The notes below the pieces were generated by a model. That model saw only the letters and a program-made list of their open reading frames with translations. It made no database searches and was not told the origin of the DNA. A DNA stretch of 64,000 nucleotides from Diphasiastrum complanatum. Taxonomy: Eukaryota; Streptophyta; Lycopodiopsida; Lycopodiales; Lycopodiaceae. The stretch is from positions 23,965,390 to 24,029,389 of the forward strand of contig CM055102.1 in NCBI GenBank assembly GCA_029204225.1. The letters run 5' to 3'. Position 1 is the stretch's first letter. Every line of letters starts with the position of its first letter. Positions 1 to 12,500 of the stretch are shown here, one piece after another. Position numbers and translations under genes: made by a program.

Positions 1-150
1 TGGGTGTATAGATTGAAGTATAATAAAGATGGATTAATAAATAAGTATGAAGCTAGGCTTGTAGCAAAAGATTTCTTGCAAACCAAGGGAATTGATTATG
101 ATGAAATTTTTGCTCATGTCGCGAAGCTAGTTACAATATGATTGATCATT
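1..150 (+). pseudogene. Ty1/copia reverse transcriptase N-terminal fragment
   Basis: Frame 1 reads WVYRLKYNKDGLINKYEARL, then VAKDFLQTKGIDYDEIFAHV, which matches the start of the copia RT domain (usual form WVYKxKxxxDGxxxKYKARLVAKGFxQxxGIDYxETFSPVAK). The frame ends at a TGA/TAG-rich stretch right after about 45 residues, and the rest of RT does not follow on this strand. It is therefore a truncated relic that enters from outside the window. What joins it at about 150 was not identified. Confidence 0.8.
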
Positions 151-670
151 AGCCCAAATCTTGGGGAAACAAGCAACACAACATCTACATTAAAATATTG
201 AATAAAAAATATAACAAGTTGTCATCAAGTCATCAACCAACAAATTTAGAGAGAATAAAAAATAAGGAAGAGGCCTCATGGACCCTTTGATTAAGTTAAG
301 AAACCATGGTGCACCTAAGAACTGATAGTTTTTCAATCATTTGAGCTTCACTACTTGTGACCACACCATGAAGATTCGATCATGCTACACTATGGCAAGC
401 ATCAATGACAAAGCGATTTATGTATGAGGACATTCTAGATTAAGAATCAGGTATAAACCTCTTTCTGTCCACAATCATAAACCTCCATTAAACACTGAAG
501 CAAGATTCACACAACACACACTCTAGAGGAGGAGCCAACACCAACATTGTATCATAACGATAAGTAGAGAAGCCCTAAACTCTAGACATTAGCAGTCTAC
601 TAATCTAGATGGCCCTTTAGGCTCAAGACAATAATCTTATAATAAACATTTCTAATATTTGTAATGTTCA
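151..670. other. AT-rich spacer, no gene recognised
   Basis: Stops occur in all frames and no domain is recognisable. It lies between two oppositely oriented copia fragments, so it may hold LTR or untranslated copia sequence, but no LTR boundary could be shown. Confidence 0.4.
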
Positions 671-850
671 TGATTAGTCATTACTCCTATAAATATCCTC
701 CTTAGTGACTAATCAATTTTTTTTTAACTCACATCATCAATCTAAGATTTTCATTTTTTTTGTTGCACGATCAATCATTAGTTCTATAAATATCCTCCTT
801 ATGACTAATCAGTTTTATTTAACTCCCATCATCGATCTAAAATTTCATAT
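671..850. repeat. Two-copy direct repeat of about 85 bp
   Basis: A unit containing ATTAGT, TCTATAAATATCCTCCTTA and GACTAATCA, then a T-run and CATCATCRATCTAA, occurs at about 671-754 and again at about 769-850, so the period is about 98 bp. The copies differ by small substitutions. It abuts the 3' end of the minus-strand copia relic and could be part of that element's 3' untranslated region or LTR. Confidence 0.6.
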
Positions 851-1740
851 TTTTCCTTGCTAAATCCCTTCATAAGACTATCAGCAACTTGCTCATTTGT
901 AGGTTGCTTGAAGTTTTTCTTAAATGAAATGCTATTGGACTGTGATATGCTTAGTATGAGCATGTAATACATGGTTCTTAGCAATTAATATGCAACTCAA
1001 ATTATCACAATACATGGGAGCATTTAAAAAGTAGTTGGCAAGGCCATGTATACTCACAAGTTATGCTTGTTGTTATGCTTTGGTCAATACATTAAAATAG
1101 ACTTGAAGTGTGATGTCGACACTTCTTACATATTCAAGACCATTTTTCTAAGTACCCTTAAGATAGTGTAAGATTCACTTCATTGCATGCCAATGTGATT
1201 CTTTAGGGTCTCCCATATATTGGCTGATTGTCCCTATAGCATATGAGATGTTTTTAAAGTAAGCTTCATATTTAATTCAATGGGTGTAATAGCAGACATG
1301 TTGACAATCAGGCATATTAAACATATCAAGCAACTCATAGATGTATTTGCTTTGATTGACAAATGTACTATGATCATGTCTCCATTTTTCAATTCCCAAA
1401 CAATAATGTAGCTGTCCTAAATCTTTTGTTTAAATTCATGAGATAAGCTCCTTCATACTTGTCAATCAACAAGCAATTGTCAGTTCTATTGATGATAAGA
1501 TCATCAGCCTAGGAGACCAAAATAATAATTTGCCATCATGATGTAAGGTATGCAAGTTTGGATCCATCTTACTATTGATTAAAATCTCTTTGATTAGGTA
1601 CTCATCAATCATTGAGTATCATGCATGAGGAGCATGTTTCAAATCATATAATATCTTTCTCAATTTGCGTATATAACACTCTTTTCATTTGACTTCAAAA
1701 CATTTTAGTTGAGACACATATACCTCCAACACACATGATC
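850..1740 (-). pseudogene. Ty1/copia RT and RNase H relic
   Basis: Read on the minus strand from about 1740 down, broken frames give copia RT landmarks in the right order. There is an LYDLKHAPHA-like stretch, a region equivalent to the DPNLYTLHHDGKLL segment, KDLGQLHYCLGIE, QSKYIYELLDMFNMPDC, then SYAIGTISQYMGDPKESHWH. Last comes an RNase H end with CDN, AKNHVLHAHTKHI and a degraded HFIREK. Several stops and frameshifts interrupt it. The catalytic YVDD segment is degraded beyond recognition. It is the opposite orientation to the copia fragment at 1-150. Confidence 0.75.
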
Positions 1741-3321
<1,581 letters not shown>

Positions 3322-3322
3322 G

Positions 3323-5130
3323 TATTAGGGCTTATGCCATGCTAATTAGTTTGTGGGAAGTTGATCCATATCATTTCATGTTGTATTTAAGTAATGTATG
3401 AAAGCTTTTAAACTGTGTATATTTCAACTACCTAAAAGGCCTGATGTGGACACGTGTGCTGGTGTTAGGGCAAATCCATGCTGTTCTAACCCATGTGAGC
3501 CTTGTTCAAGATCACAAGTCACGCACTACTGTCCATATTCCTGAGCATATCCATGTTTTCCAGTAGTATCTTATCAGAAGCCTAATCTAACACCTAGGTG
3601 GGTAGAGTTTATTGTTGGATTAGTCTCCTTCTTACTAATCAACTAATCGGTTTTAATCTTCATCCATTGTTTATCCAGTTCTGTGGATTTTCCCGTGTTC
3701 TTTTACAGTCTGCAGATTTACACGGAGATTGACTATAGTGTCGCTTTTCATTTTCCCTCACTTTGGTTTTTTCGCCTGTCAGGAATCTCGTGTAAAATCA
3801 CAATGTCACATTCTCGCATTTTAGCGACACTATCGCCTGTCAGTAATTACGAGTAAATATGCAGAGTCGCATTTTTTTGCTTTTTCCAGAGTGCCTCAAT
3901 GTTAAGGAAATGACTCTGGCAAAAGTGTAAGGCTACCCTAAATGGGATTTAAGGACATTGTCACCTTTTCACAAAATCTCAACACTATCGTCTTTTTCGC
4001 CTGTGGCAGTTTTAATTCATTTATGCAAAGTGACAGTTACGTTTATGCAGACAGAATATTTACGACCAAAAATGTCACCACTTATCAGCAATCAATTTCT
4101 AAGAAGGAACTGGATGGATGCTAGTGGACATCAGCCAACTAACAATCGCATTTGACGACCTAATTGCTTAGTATATATAGCTGTTCATATTCATACAGTT
4201 TTCAAGTTGTGAACAAGAAGCATTTGAATACTTAGCTCTCTCTCTCTCAAGCCTGAGAGCTTTAACACTCTTGAGCATTCTAGCTCACTTCTTAGAGTTG
4301 TTTTAGAGATTGCTATTGCGCTACTGCTTATCAGCATTGCGCTTAATTCAGACTTTCATTTTAGCTGCTCAGAGATAGCATAGAGCATGCGGCTTCGATC
4401 CGCAACTTATTGTACTCATTTACTTCTCTTTCGTTTTCATACCAAATCAATAACATGTTTATTACGTTCAACTTTGTCTCAGAATGTATGCGGTTTTCTG
4501 TAGTTCTTCGCGACTAATTATTTGTCTAGCGATTCACGAATGATTTGCGACAAATTATATGTCTGATAATTCAATGGATTATTGTTTGGCTACGTAATCA
4601 CTGTAGTACTGATGATTTCAAAGTTAGTTACTATAAGATTGAACGTGATTTCTATCACTAATGTTTTTGTTTGAAATTGATAGGCGTAGTCATGCATTAA
4701 GAAAGAGGAAGATAGTTTATTCCGCCACGCACGAAAAGTTTTCATTCTAGACACTCAAATTATTTTCATTTGTTTCTTTTCGAGTTTGAACTATCTTCTG
4801 CACACCTCTTTCCAACATTTATTATTACAATGGGTGAATAGTGCGAATATGTAGATATTAGGGCATGTCCGTGCCATGCTAATCATTATACCCCTTTGCT
4901 TATCCAAAAAATGGTTCTGTATCGCTATGTTTGGTCCTTAAGCATACCCATGCTTTTCAAAATGTCAAATTCAACCCATGGTATATAGGATTGCGTTACG
5001 AATAGGTTTGGTTTACTGCTTATCAAGGATCTCCAGAATTTTTACTAGGTATTAGGGCAGATCCGTGCCATTCTAATCCTTGTGGAAAATTTTTGTATCT
5101 TACGCATATCCATGATGTCTAAGAACATTA
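3323..5130. repeat. Dispersed short repeat with ATTAGGGC...CTAAT ends
   Basis: A motif close to TATTAGGGCATGTCCGTGCC followed by ATKCTAAT occurs at 3323-3348, 3462-3491, 4857-4884 and 5050-5078. Its ends form an inverted ATTAG/CTAAT pair. A second motif close to AGCATAYCCATGNTTTC follows about 50-80 bp later in three cases (about 3543, 4939, 5103). The spacing is irregular, so this is a family of short dispersed units rather than a tandem array. Confidence 0.55.
3620..4720 (+). other. Possible LTR-like sequence with TATA box
   Basis: Non-coding sequence with repeated CGCCTGTCAG and TCGCATTTT motifs (about 3720-3880), a TATATATA box at about 4171-4179, then a CT-rich leader (about 4235-4250). 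This order resembles U3, TATA and R of an LTR. No matching second LTR, TG...CA end pair or primer-binding site was found, so the assignment is tentative. The TCGCATTT-type motifs recall the sequence at 55640-56110. Confidence 0.25.
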
Positions 5131-5985
5131 TGTTGAAAAGCCTTAATTTTGGATGTAGGTATGGACTACTTAAGAATAGTGAGAAGGTATCGTTAATATG
5201 GTTTGTCATAGGCATGTTATTACGTTATCAAGATTAGAAAGCACAGTTGTAAAGTTTAAGCTTGAATGTCTATATTTTTGAAAAAAGTCACATCGTAAGT
5301 TAAATAAGTAAAGAGGAAGAACCATTTCCAAAGTATCTGTTACCTAGCATATATCTAACAGAACCATTTTCGTGATGTTTGTGGTTTATACATAACTTGG
5401 ACTTTGTTAAGAGAAGTAATACATGGATGATTGTAGACATGTTTTGTTGAGAGGATGCCATGCTATTCCCACGTACCATTTGTTTTCTTTAAGACACAAC
5501 CGTACATAGAGTCTTTATCACATAACGTCTTCTATCCTTATGAGTCACATTTTGCATAAGTATGCTCTTTTTTCGAAAAGCGTTTAAAAGTGCTAAAGCT
5601 AAACCAATATACCGGGTTTATCAAATGACACATCCGTATAGAGACTTTACAATGTATGGTTCGAAATCGAATCTAAGCGAATGAAGTGGTAGGTTGTAGT
5701 AACAATTGATGCTACATACTCACAAAAAAGTAGAGGATTATTTAGTGCACAAATGCTACTATTTCATTACGAGATGTGCATAGCATTTGAGAAGACACAT
5801 TGGTTTAGCTGAAGAGAATCTATAATCCGTTATGAAAGTGGTAGGTCGTTGTCCATCTAGCAGTGGTACAATTTATGTCATTCTAAGCAAACTTGATATG
5901 ACATTCCAGAAAAGATTATAAGCCTCTTACAGTCCAAGGAGGCAAGAAAGCCAAAGTTTATTCATCAATTGAGGTATTTGAGCCA
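5131..5985. other. No recognisable gene
   Basis: AT-rich, stops in all frames, no repeat unit recognised. Confidence 0.4.
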
Positions 5986-5989
5986 ATAG

Positions 5990-6250
5990 TCCATCGCTGG
6001 ACAACGGTTATCTATCATCATCATAACAATTGCTAGCGCTCCATCGCTGCCTAGCATGCATAAAAGCTTGTAAAGCATAAAACATATGATGATATGTAAG
6101 GCATCACTGCTTGGTAGGCATAAAACCTCACATTATCTACAACAAAAAGAGTTATGTAGTCCATCGCTACCTATCAAGCATAAAGATCCATTTTGTAAAA
6201 GAAGAAGATGGTGTGTGGTCCATCGCTGGACAGTGAGGTACCAAACATGT
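5990..6250. repeat. Imperfect 60-bp tandem repeat (CCATCGCTG units)
   Basis: The phrase CCATCGCTGCCTAGCATGCA followed by TAAA, or a close variant, begins at 5990, 6041, 6101 (ATCACTGC variant), 6161 and 6219. The last three intervals are 58-60 bp. The spacer between the phrases diverges, so the array is old or only the phrase is conserved. Confidence 0.7.
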
Positions 6251-7439
<1,189 letters not shown>

Positions 7440-7910
7440 CGACACCGCCACCGAAACGCTACGAAAAACTTAATTCCTTGCAAATTAATTTGAATTATCG
7501 CAGTACATAATATAATAGGACGATTTTGTTTAACCCCAAAATTTACAAATAGCTTTTGAAGCCAGATACCCTCACACGTAGAATTGAAAAACCGTGTTTC
7601 ACCTCTGTTGATCAAGAAAACCATGCAAACAAACAACTTTGCTTTGCTCATAACATAAGCGAAGATTCATAGTTCCCTTAAGATATCTAAGAATCCATTT
7701 GTCTGCATGTAGTGTAGTTGGTTTTGCCATGGATTGACTCAATATGCCAACTACGAAAAAAATATTTGGCCTTTTAGTAGTCAAATAGATTAAACTACTG
7801 ATAAGTTGGGAATAAACAATAACATTAAATTGATCACCATCACCGCTTGACAAATCATGAATTGAATATGAAGGTGTGGCAATTGGTTTACAATCTTGCA
7901 TTTTCAATGT
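7440..7910 (-). pseudogene. Ty1/copia RT C-terminus and RNase H relic
   Basis: On the minus strand, 7907-7599 reads MQDCKPIATPSYS, YSQLISSLIYLTTKRPNIFF, then H-x-KWILRYLKGT. This is the copia RT end (usual QxCKPxxTP, YRSLVGSLLYLTxTRPDI, AxKRILRYLKGT). After a frameshift the next frame reads CEGIWLQKLFVNFGVKQNRP and then IILC, the start of the copia RNase H region. The catalytic core lies upstream and is missing. It is a separate fragment from that at 850-1740. Confidence 0.85.
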
Positions 7911-8019
7911 TACGGAAAATAGTCAAGATGTACGTTGCATGTGTGATAACTGTGGTAGTGTTGTTTTTCAAGATTTTTAAGTCCAAACAAAATTGTGAAT
8001 CGATACATTTTTTTTGTTT

Positions 8020-9260
8020 TCGCCTATCGTACTTTGATGGGTTTCTATCATCAATTAGTAAAAATTTACCTTGATTTTCCTAATATCAATCATGTCTCAG
8101 ATGCTCACTTGATTAATGTGGTAGTAGGAGTTGAATAGCTTACACTCAATTTCATCAATCTAGCCTTTTCACTAATACATTTCTTGTTTTCCACCTATCA
8201 TACTTTGATGTGTTTCCATCATCATTTAATATAGAAGTATCTTTCTTGACCTAATGTCAATCTCACTATGGAAATCTCTACGAGAGTTAACTCTCGCACT
8301 AAGTGAAAATTTCACTGTATGCGAGGGTCCAAAACTACTATTTTGACTTGATCTTCACCAAATCTCTATACTAACTCTCGCAGACTTCATCACTGATGGA
8401 AATTGACATTCTGAATCGATTGAGGTGGTCTGCGGCACTTAAACCCAAGTTTTAGTTCACTGGAATCAAACTAACTCTCGCAGGCTCTTCTGTGTCCTTG
8501 TCTCACTGAGATGGAACTTCAGAATCCTCTGTGAGAGTTGTTGCCCACTAGAACTGAAAATTTTGATGTCTGTGAGGGTTCTTTAAATGTTGACTTGGTT
8601 AAGGTGGTAGGAGTTGAATGGCTTGTGCTCAATGTCATCAATCTAGTCTTTTCAATAATAATTTTTTTTTTCACCTATCGTACATTGATGGGGTTTCCAT
8701 CTTCATTTAATATAAAAGTATGTGTCTTGACCTAATATTAATCATCTCTTAGATGCTCACTTGATTAAGGTGGTAGGATTTGAATAACTCAATGTCATCA
8801 ATCTAGCCTTTTTATTTTGTTAATAGATTTTTTGTTTTTCACCTGTCATACTTTGATGGGTTTCCGTCATCATTTAATATAGAAGTATGTTTCTTGATCT
8901 AATATCAATCATGCCTTAAGATGTTGACTTGATTAAGGTGGTAGGAGTTGAATGGCTTTGCTCAATGTCATTAATCTAGCCTTTTCAATAATAATTTTTT
9001 TTGCACCTATCGTACATTGATGGGTTTCCATCTTCATTTAATATAAAAGTATGTGTCTTGACCTAATATCAATCATCTCTTAGATGCTCACTTGATTAAG
9101 GTGGTAGGATTTGAATAACTTATGCTCAATGTCATCAATCTAGCCTTTTCATTTTGTTTCACCTGTTGTACTTTGATGGGTTTCCAACCTTCCACCATCT
9201 CTCCCTTGTTTTCACCTATTGTACTTTGATGGGTTCCAACTTTCCATCATTTCTGGCTTG
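8020..9260. repeat. Tandem array, unit about 165 bp, upstream of the gene
   Basis: The phrase CCTATCGTACTTTGATGGGT, or a near copy, begins at about 8024, 8197, 8676, 8841, 9007, 9162 and 9214. Between copies, other phrases repeat in order: CATTTAATATAGAAGTATG, TAATATCAATCAT, CTTGATTAAGGTGGTAGGA, then CTCAATGTCATCAATCTAGCC. The intervals are about 173, 479, 165, 166, 155 and 52 bp. The long second interval holds a foreign block (8265-8590). The last units are truncated about 235 bp before the start codon at 9496, so the array occupies the likely promoter region. Confidence 0.85.
8265..8590. repeat. Insert within the 165-bp array with AACTCTCGCA repeats
   Basis: This block breaks the regular array. 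It contains AACTCTCGCA at about 8289, 8372 and 8471, plus the opposite-strand form (TGTGAGAGTTG) at about 8529 and a variant near 8571. It has no coding potential. Its origin is unknown: it may be a small insertion or a divergent array unit. Confidence 0.5.
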
Positions 9261-9408
9261 TTTCTCTTTATTCTAATAGTTTTCCATCAATAATTGAAGT
9301 CCCAAGTCATAACTCACCACACACACTACAGCAACATTACAAATCCTTATCACTACAGGTACTGGCAAGCAAAGCAAAACTCATTCATTCATTCGTGCTG
9401 CCAGTGCC

Positions 9409-9420
9409 ATGGATTATTAG
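9409..9420 (+). other. Candidate three-codon upstream ORF
   Basis: ATG GAT TAT TAG lies 76 bp before the start codon of the dehydrogenase-like gene. Its context, GTGCCATGG, is closer to a strong plant start context than that of the main ATG (TTGGAGATGG). If the transcript starts upstream of 9409, this could lower initiation at the main start. The transcription start is unknown. Confidence 0.3.
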
Positions 9421-9495
9421 CATCAGAAGTATTATTTCCATCAGCTTGGCTCATCATTTTGCATCAACCCACCTCTGCTTTTGCTCGCATTGGAG

Positions 9496-9591
9496 ATGGA
9501 AGGAGGCGTAGCTGTTCTGGGGCTTGGTCCGATCGCACATGCCATAGCTACCACTCTCATTCGTTCGGGTTTCATAGTTCGAGGCTTTGAT
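9496..9591 (+). CDS. Exon 1 of the dehydrogenase-like gene
   Basis: Starts at the ATG at 9496 and reads [20 protein letters not shown], ending ..VRGFD in phase 0 before a GTAAGA donor at 9592. The ATG was chosen because homology starts within a few residues of it and no in-frame upstream ATG is near. The third glycine of GxGxxG is alanine here. Confidence 0.9.
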
Positions 9592-12500
9592 GTAAGAAAG
9601 CTGCCCAGGTTATCTAAATCCAAATCCGTGAACTGATTGCATCGAAAGGATGAGGTTTAGTAATATTTATTAAGATTCTAACAAGATGACCTCTTTTTAA
9701 ACATTTAAGTTTCAGTGGAGGCTACCAAATGTTTTAATAAAAGCAATGATTCTAATTGGAAGGATATTGCTCCTTTTAACTTCAATGATCTTAATTTGGG
9801 CTTTATCACTCGTGGCATCACAATCTTAGTTGTCCTTTCCATCTACCTCCCATTTGAGTACTATGGTAATCTACACTTCATGCACACAGACTACACCCCT
9901 TTTAAGTTGCGTAGGCAAGTCTCTAGGTAAATATAGTAGAACCCACCCTGCACTATGATTGGTGTTGCTGTTGGACTTTGAGCTGCTAGTGGCAACTCAA
10001 CTTGCCCTATATGAAAAAATCTGCAATTGAGTTGCCCCTACATGGCAAAGAGGGACTGCTAAGGTGGACTTACCATAGGTAACATGAAACTAAAAAACCA
10101 CCTTCTTGTGCCAGCCTTCTAATATTACTCACATGTGCTAAATTGTGGCAACTCAACTCGAGCAGAGTAGAAAATGGGGAAAGGCCTTTATTTTAGACAT
10201 GTGGCAATGTAGGCTGGCCATGGGACTGCAATCAGCAGAGGCTGCCCGTAATCTGCTTCCATCAGTCAAGTCATGTAGTTACTCATTCAGTAGATACATT
10301 GTATGGATAGTATGCCTTCTGATGATGCATTCCACATACACGCACACAGGTAAAATGGTTTTTGCTCAGAAATTGTTTCTGGCATTTAGAGCTGATCAAT
10401 AGGCATCAAATTAGCCTCTAGTACTAAAGGTCGAACATATGTAGTTTGGAGTCATAAGATTGTATACATGTTCACATAAATAAAAAAGGGTGTGACTGTT
10501 GTCGGTAAGTGAGCAATGGTGTTCTGGATGAGAATATTATTGTTTTTATTTGCAGGTTTCAGAAGCTGCGAGGAAGCACTTTAACCAGTCTGGTGGCAAT
10601 TCTAGTAACAGCCTTAAAGAGGCTGTTAGAGGTAGAAGACATATTTTCTACCCTATAAAAGTTTAACCGGTACATTTCATTCTAACTGGAAATGCCTGAA
10701 TGGAAGTCTTTAGATGAAGTCTTCTGGAATCAGTGGAAAAACTCTTATATATTTCAAATATTTAAAAAAAATCCCAGATTGTGCATTGTTGCAATGCTAA
10801 TTCCATATGTTTTAGAATTCAGTTGGTCTTTGTTGTTAGACATTATTAATATCTAAGCAAGAATCATATCATCATTATGCAGAGTGTCCATATTGAGCTG
10901 AAATCAAGTTTGAGGTTGTTGATGCACCTGAGAGCTTTAATCAAATGAGAGTTGATTTATTTTTGGTCATTGTTATTTTCCTCATGGTTGATCCATTGCA
11001 AGCAGATGCAGCAGTCGTGGTGGTGACTGATCATGAGAATGCTGAATATGCATTGTGCGGTCCAATGAAAATTATTCAAGGTTATATATTCCTGAGTCAT
11101 TTCAAGGGATGCAATATCTGCTCTGCACACAAAATATGTTATATCTAGAGTATATAAGCAGCAAGAAGAAGATGAAGTTGCATTATTACCAAATATGAAC
11201 TTTGAAGACAACCCGAGCATAGATTTCTATTGCAAAATAAGTTAAGTTGTCTTGCAGGTTTGTGTAATGGAGCTGTTCTTGTGATAATCTCACTGTTGCC
11301 ACCTACTGACATGGAAAAATTGGAAAAAGAATTATTAGGTATGTTGGCTGTCCTTGTTGGAAGTGCCCAACTTCAGAATTTTACTATTGCACTTAATACA
11401 AATATGCTTTACTGTGCCTTGTATTCTGAATTGCTTGCTGGAACCTGAGAATTTTATTGGGTCCATATGGAATTGATCTTGTTCTGCATTCATAAATTTT
11501 GGGTTTTTATCATATAATCTCAGAAGCTACCTTCTGAAAATATCTTTCTCCCATTTGTAAGAGTTTTTCCTGTCTAAACATTACACATGGGTTGTTACTT
11601 ACAAAGATATTATCTATATTAATTTTGATATTCCTTATGTATCTTTCTCCTATTTGTAAGAGTTTCCTAGTCTGAACATTATTCACATGGGTTGGTACTT
11701 ACAAAGGTCCTATCTATATCAATTTTGAAAATGCCCCTCTTTTCTAGGCACTTGTGTAAGGGATCACAAGATGCAGGAGCTGAATATGTGGGCTTAAGAA
11801 GGAGGACCTCTTGAGTATGCTGGATCTTTCTACTATGCAGCTTTGGCTGAGAGGAGACTTAGCAGCAGTGCTCGTATGTGTTTATGCTAGGATCTTGATA
11901 TGTACTATTGGAGAGAATCAATGAAGTGGATATTTGGTGCCTACTTTGGTGTCTTTAGGTTTTAATTGAGATAGCTTTGTGAGATTTGCTATCAAAGCAG
12001 TTGCTTTCCAAACTTGTGTGGGGTTTGGCATCACTTTTATCTTCAGTTAGTGTTTGATGTGAGCTTGGTGAACCAGCACCCCACTGTAGGTGGTTTTTGA
12101 GTATTTTGGAGCCCAGAAAATCACAGATTGGTGATGGATTCCTGGTCTTTTAGCAGCCTTTTGAGCATCTCTTGCTAGTTTGCTTGCTTTTTCTCTTTGC
12201 TTTTGTAAAAACTCAGCCCTCTTTGGATTTGCAAAAGTGTTTGTAACTTTTTCAATCTTCAGTATTTTCTAGATTTGTTAGTTGTGATAGATTTATTGTG
12301 GTAGGTCGCTGGTGGGGTAGAGCTATTTGCTTTCCTATTCAGTTATTATCCCTCATTTTTGTAGATTGTCAATTTGAAACCATTATTTGCTGATTTTTGA
12401 AGGAAAGAAGCTTGTGAGTTTTTAGAATTTGGCTATAAAAGGTTTACTCTATCCAATTCTTTTAGGAATTCAGGGTAAAATCTATCTGTAGAGTTAGTTT

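Noticed and set aside
5990-6250. CRISPR-like array
   Set aside because: Plant nuclear context, degenerate repeats, no cas genes, and the spacers share similarity with one another.
10905-10955. [11 protein letters not shown]-like reading between exons 2 and 3 that resembles the DAPVSGG motif
   Set aside because: Out of order relative to the protein, not followed by GG, and the correct segment with valid splice sites is exon 5 at 18123-18196.
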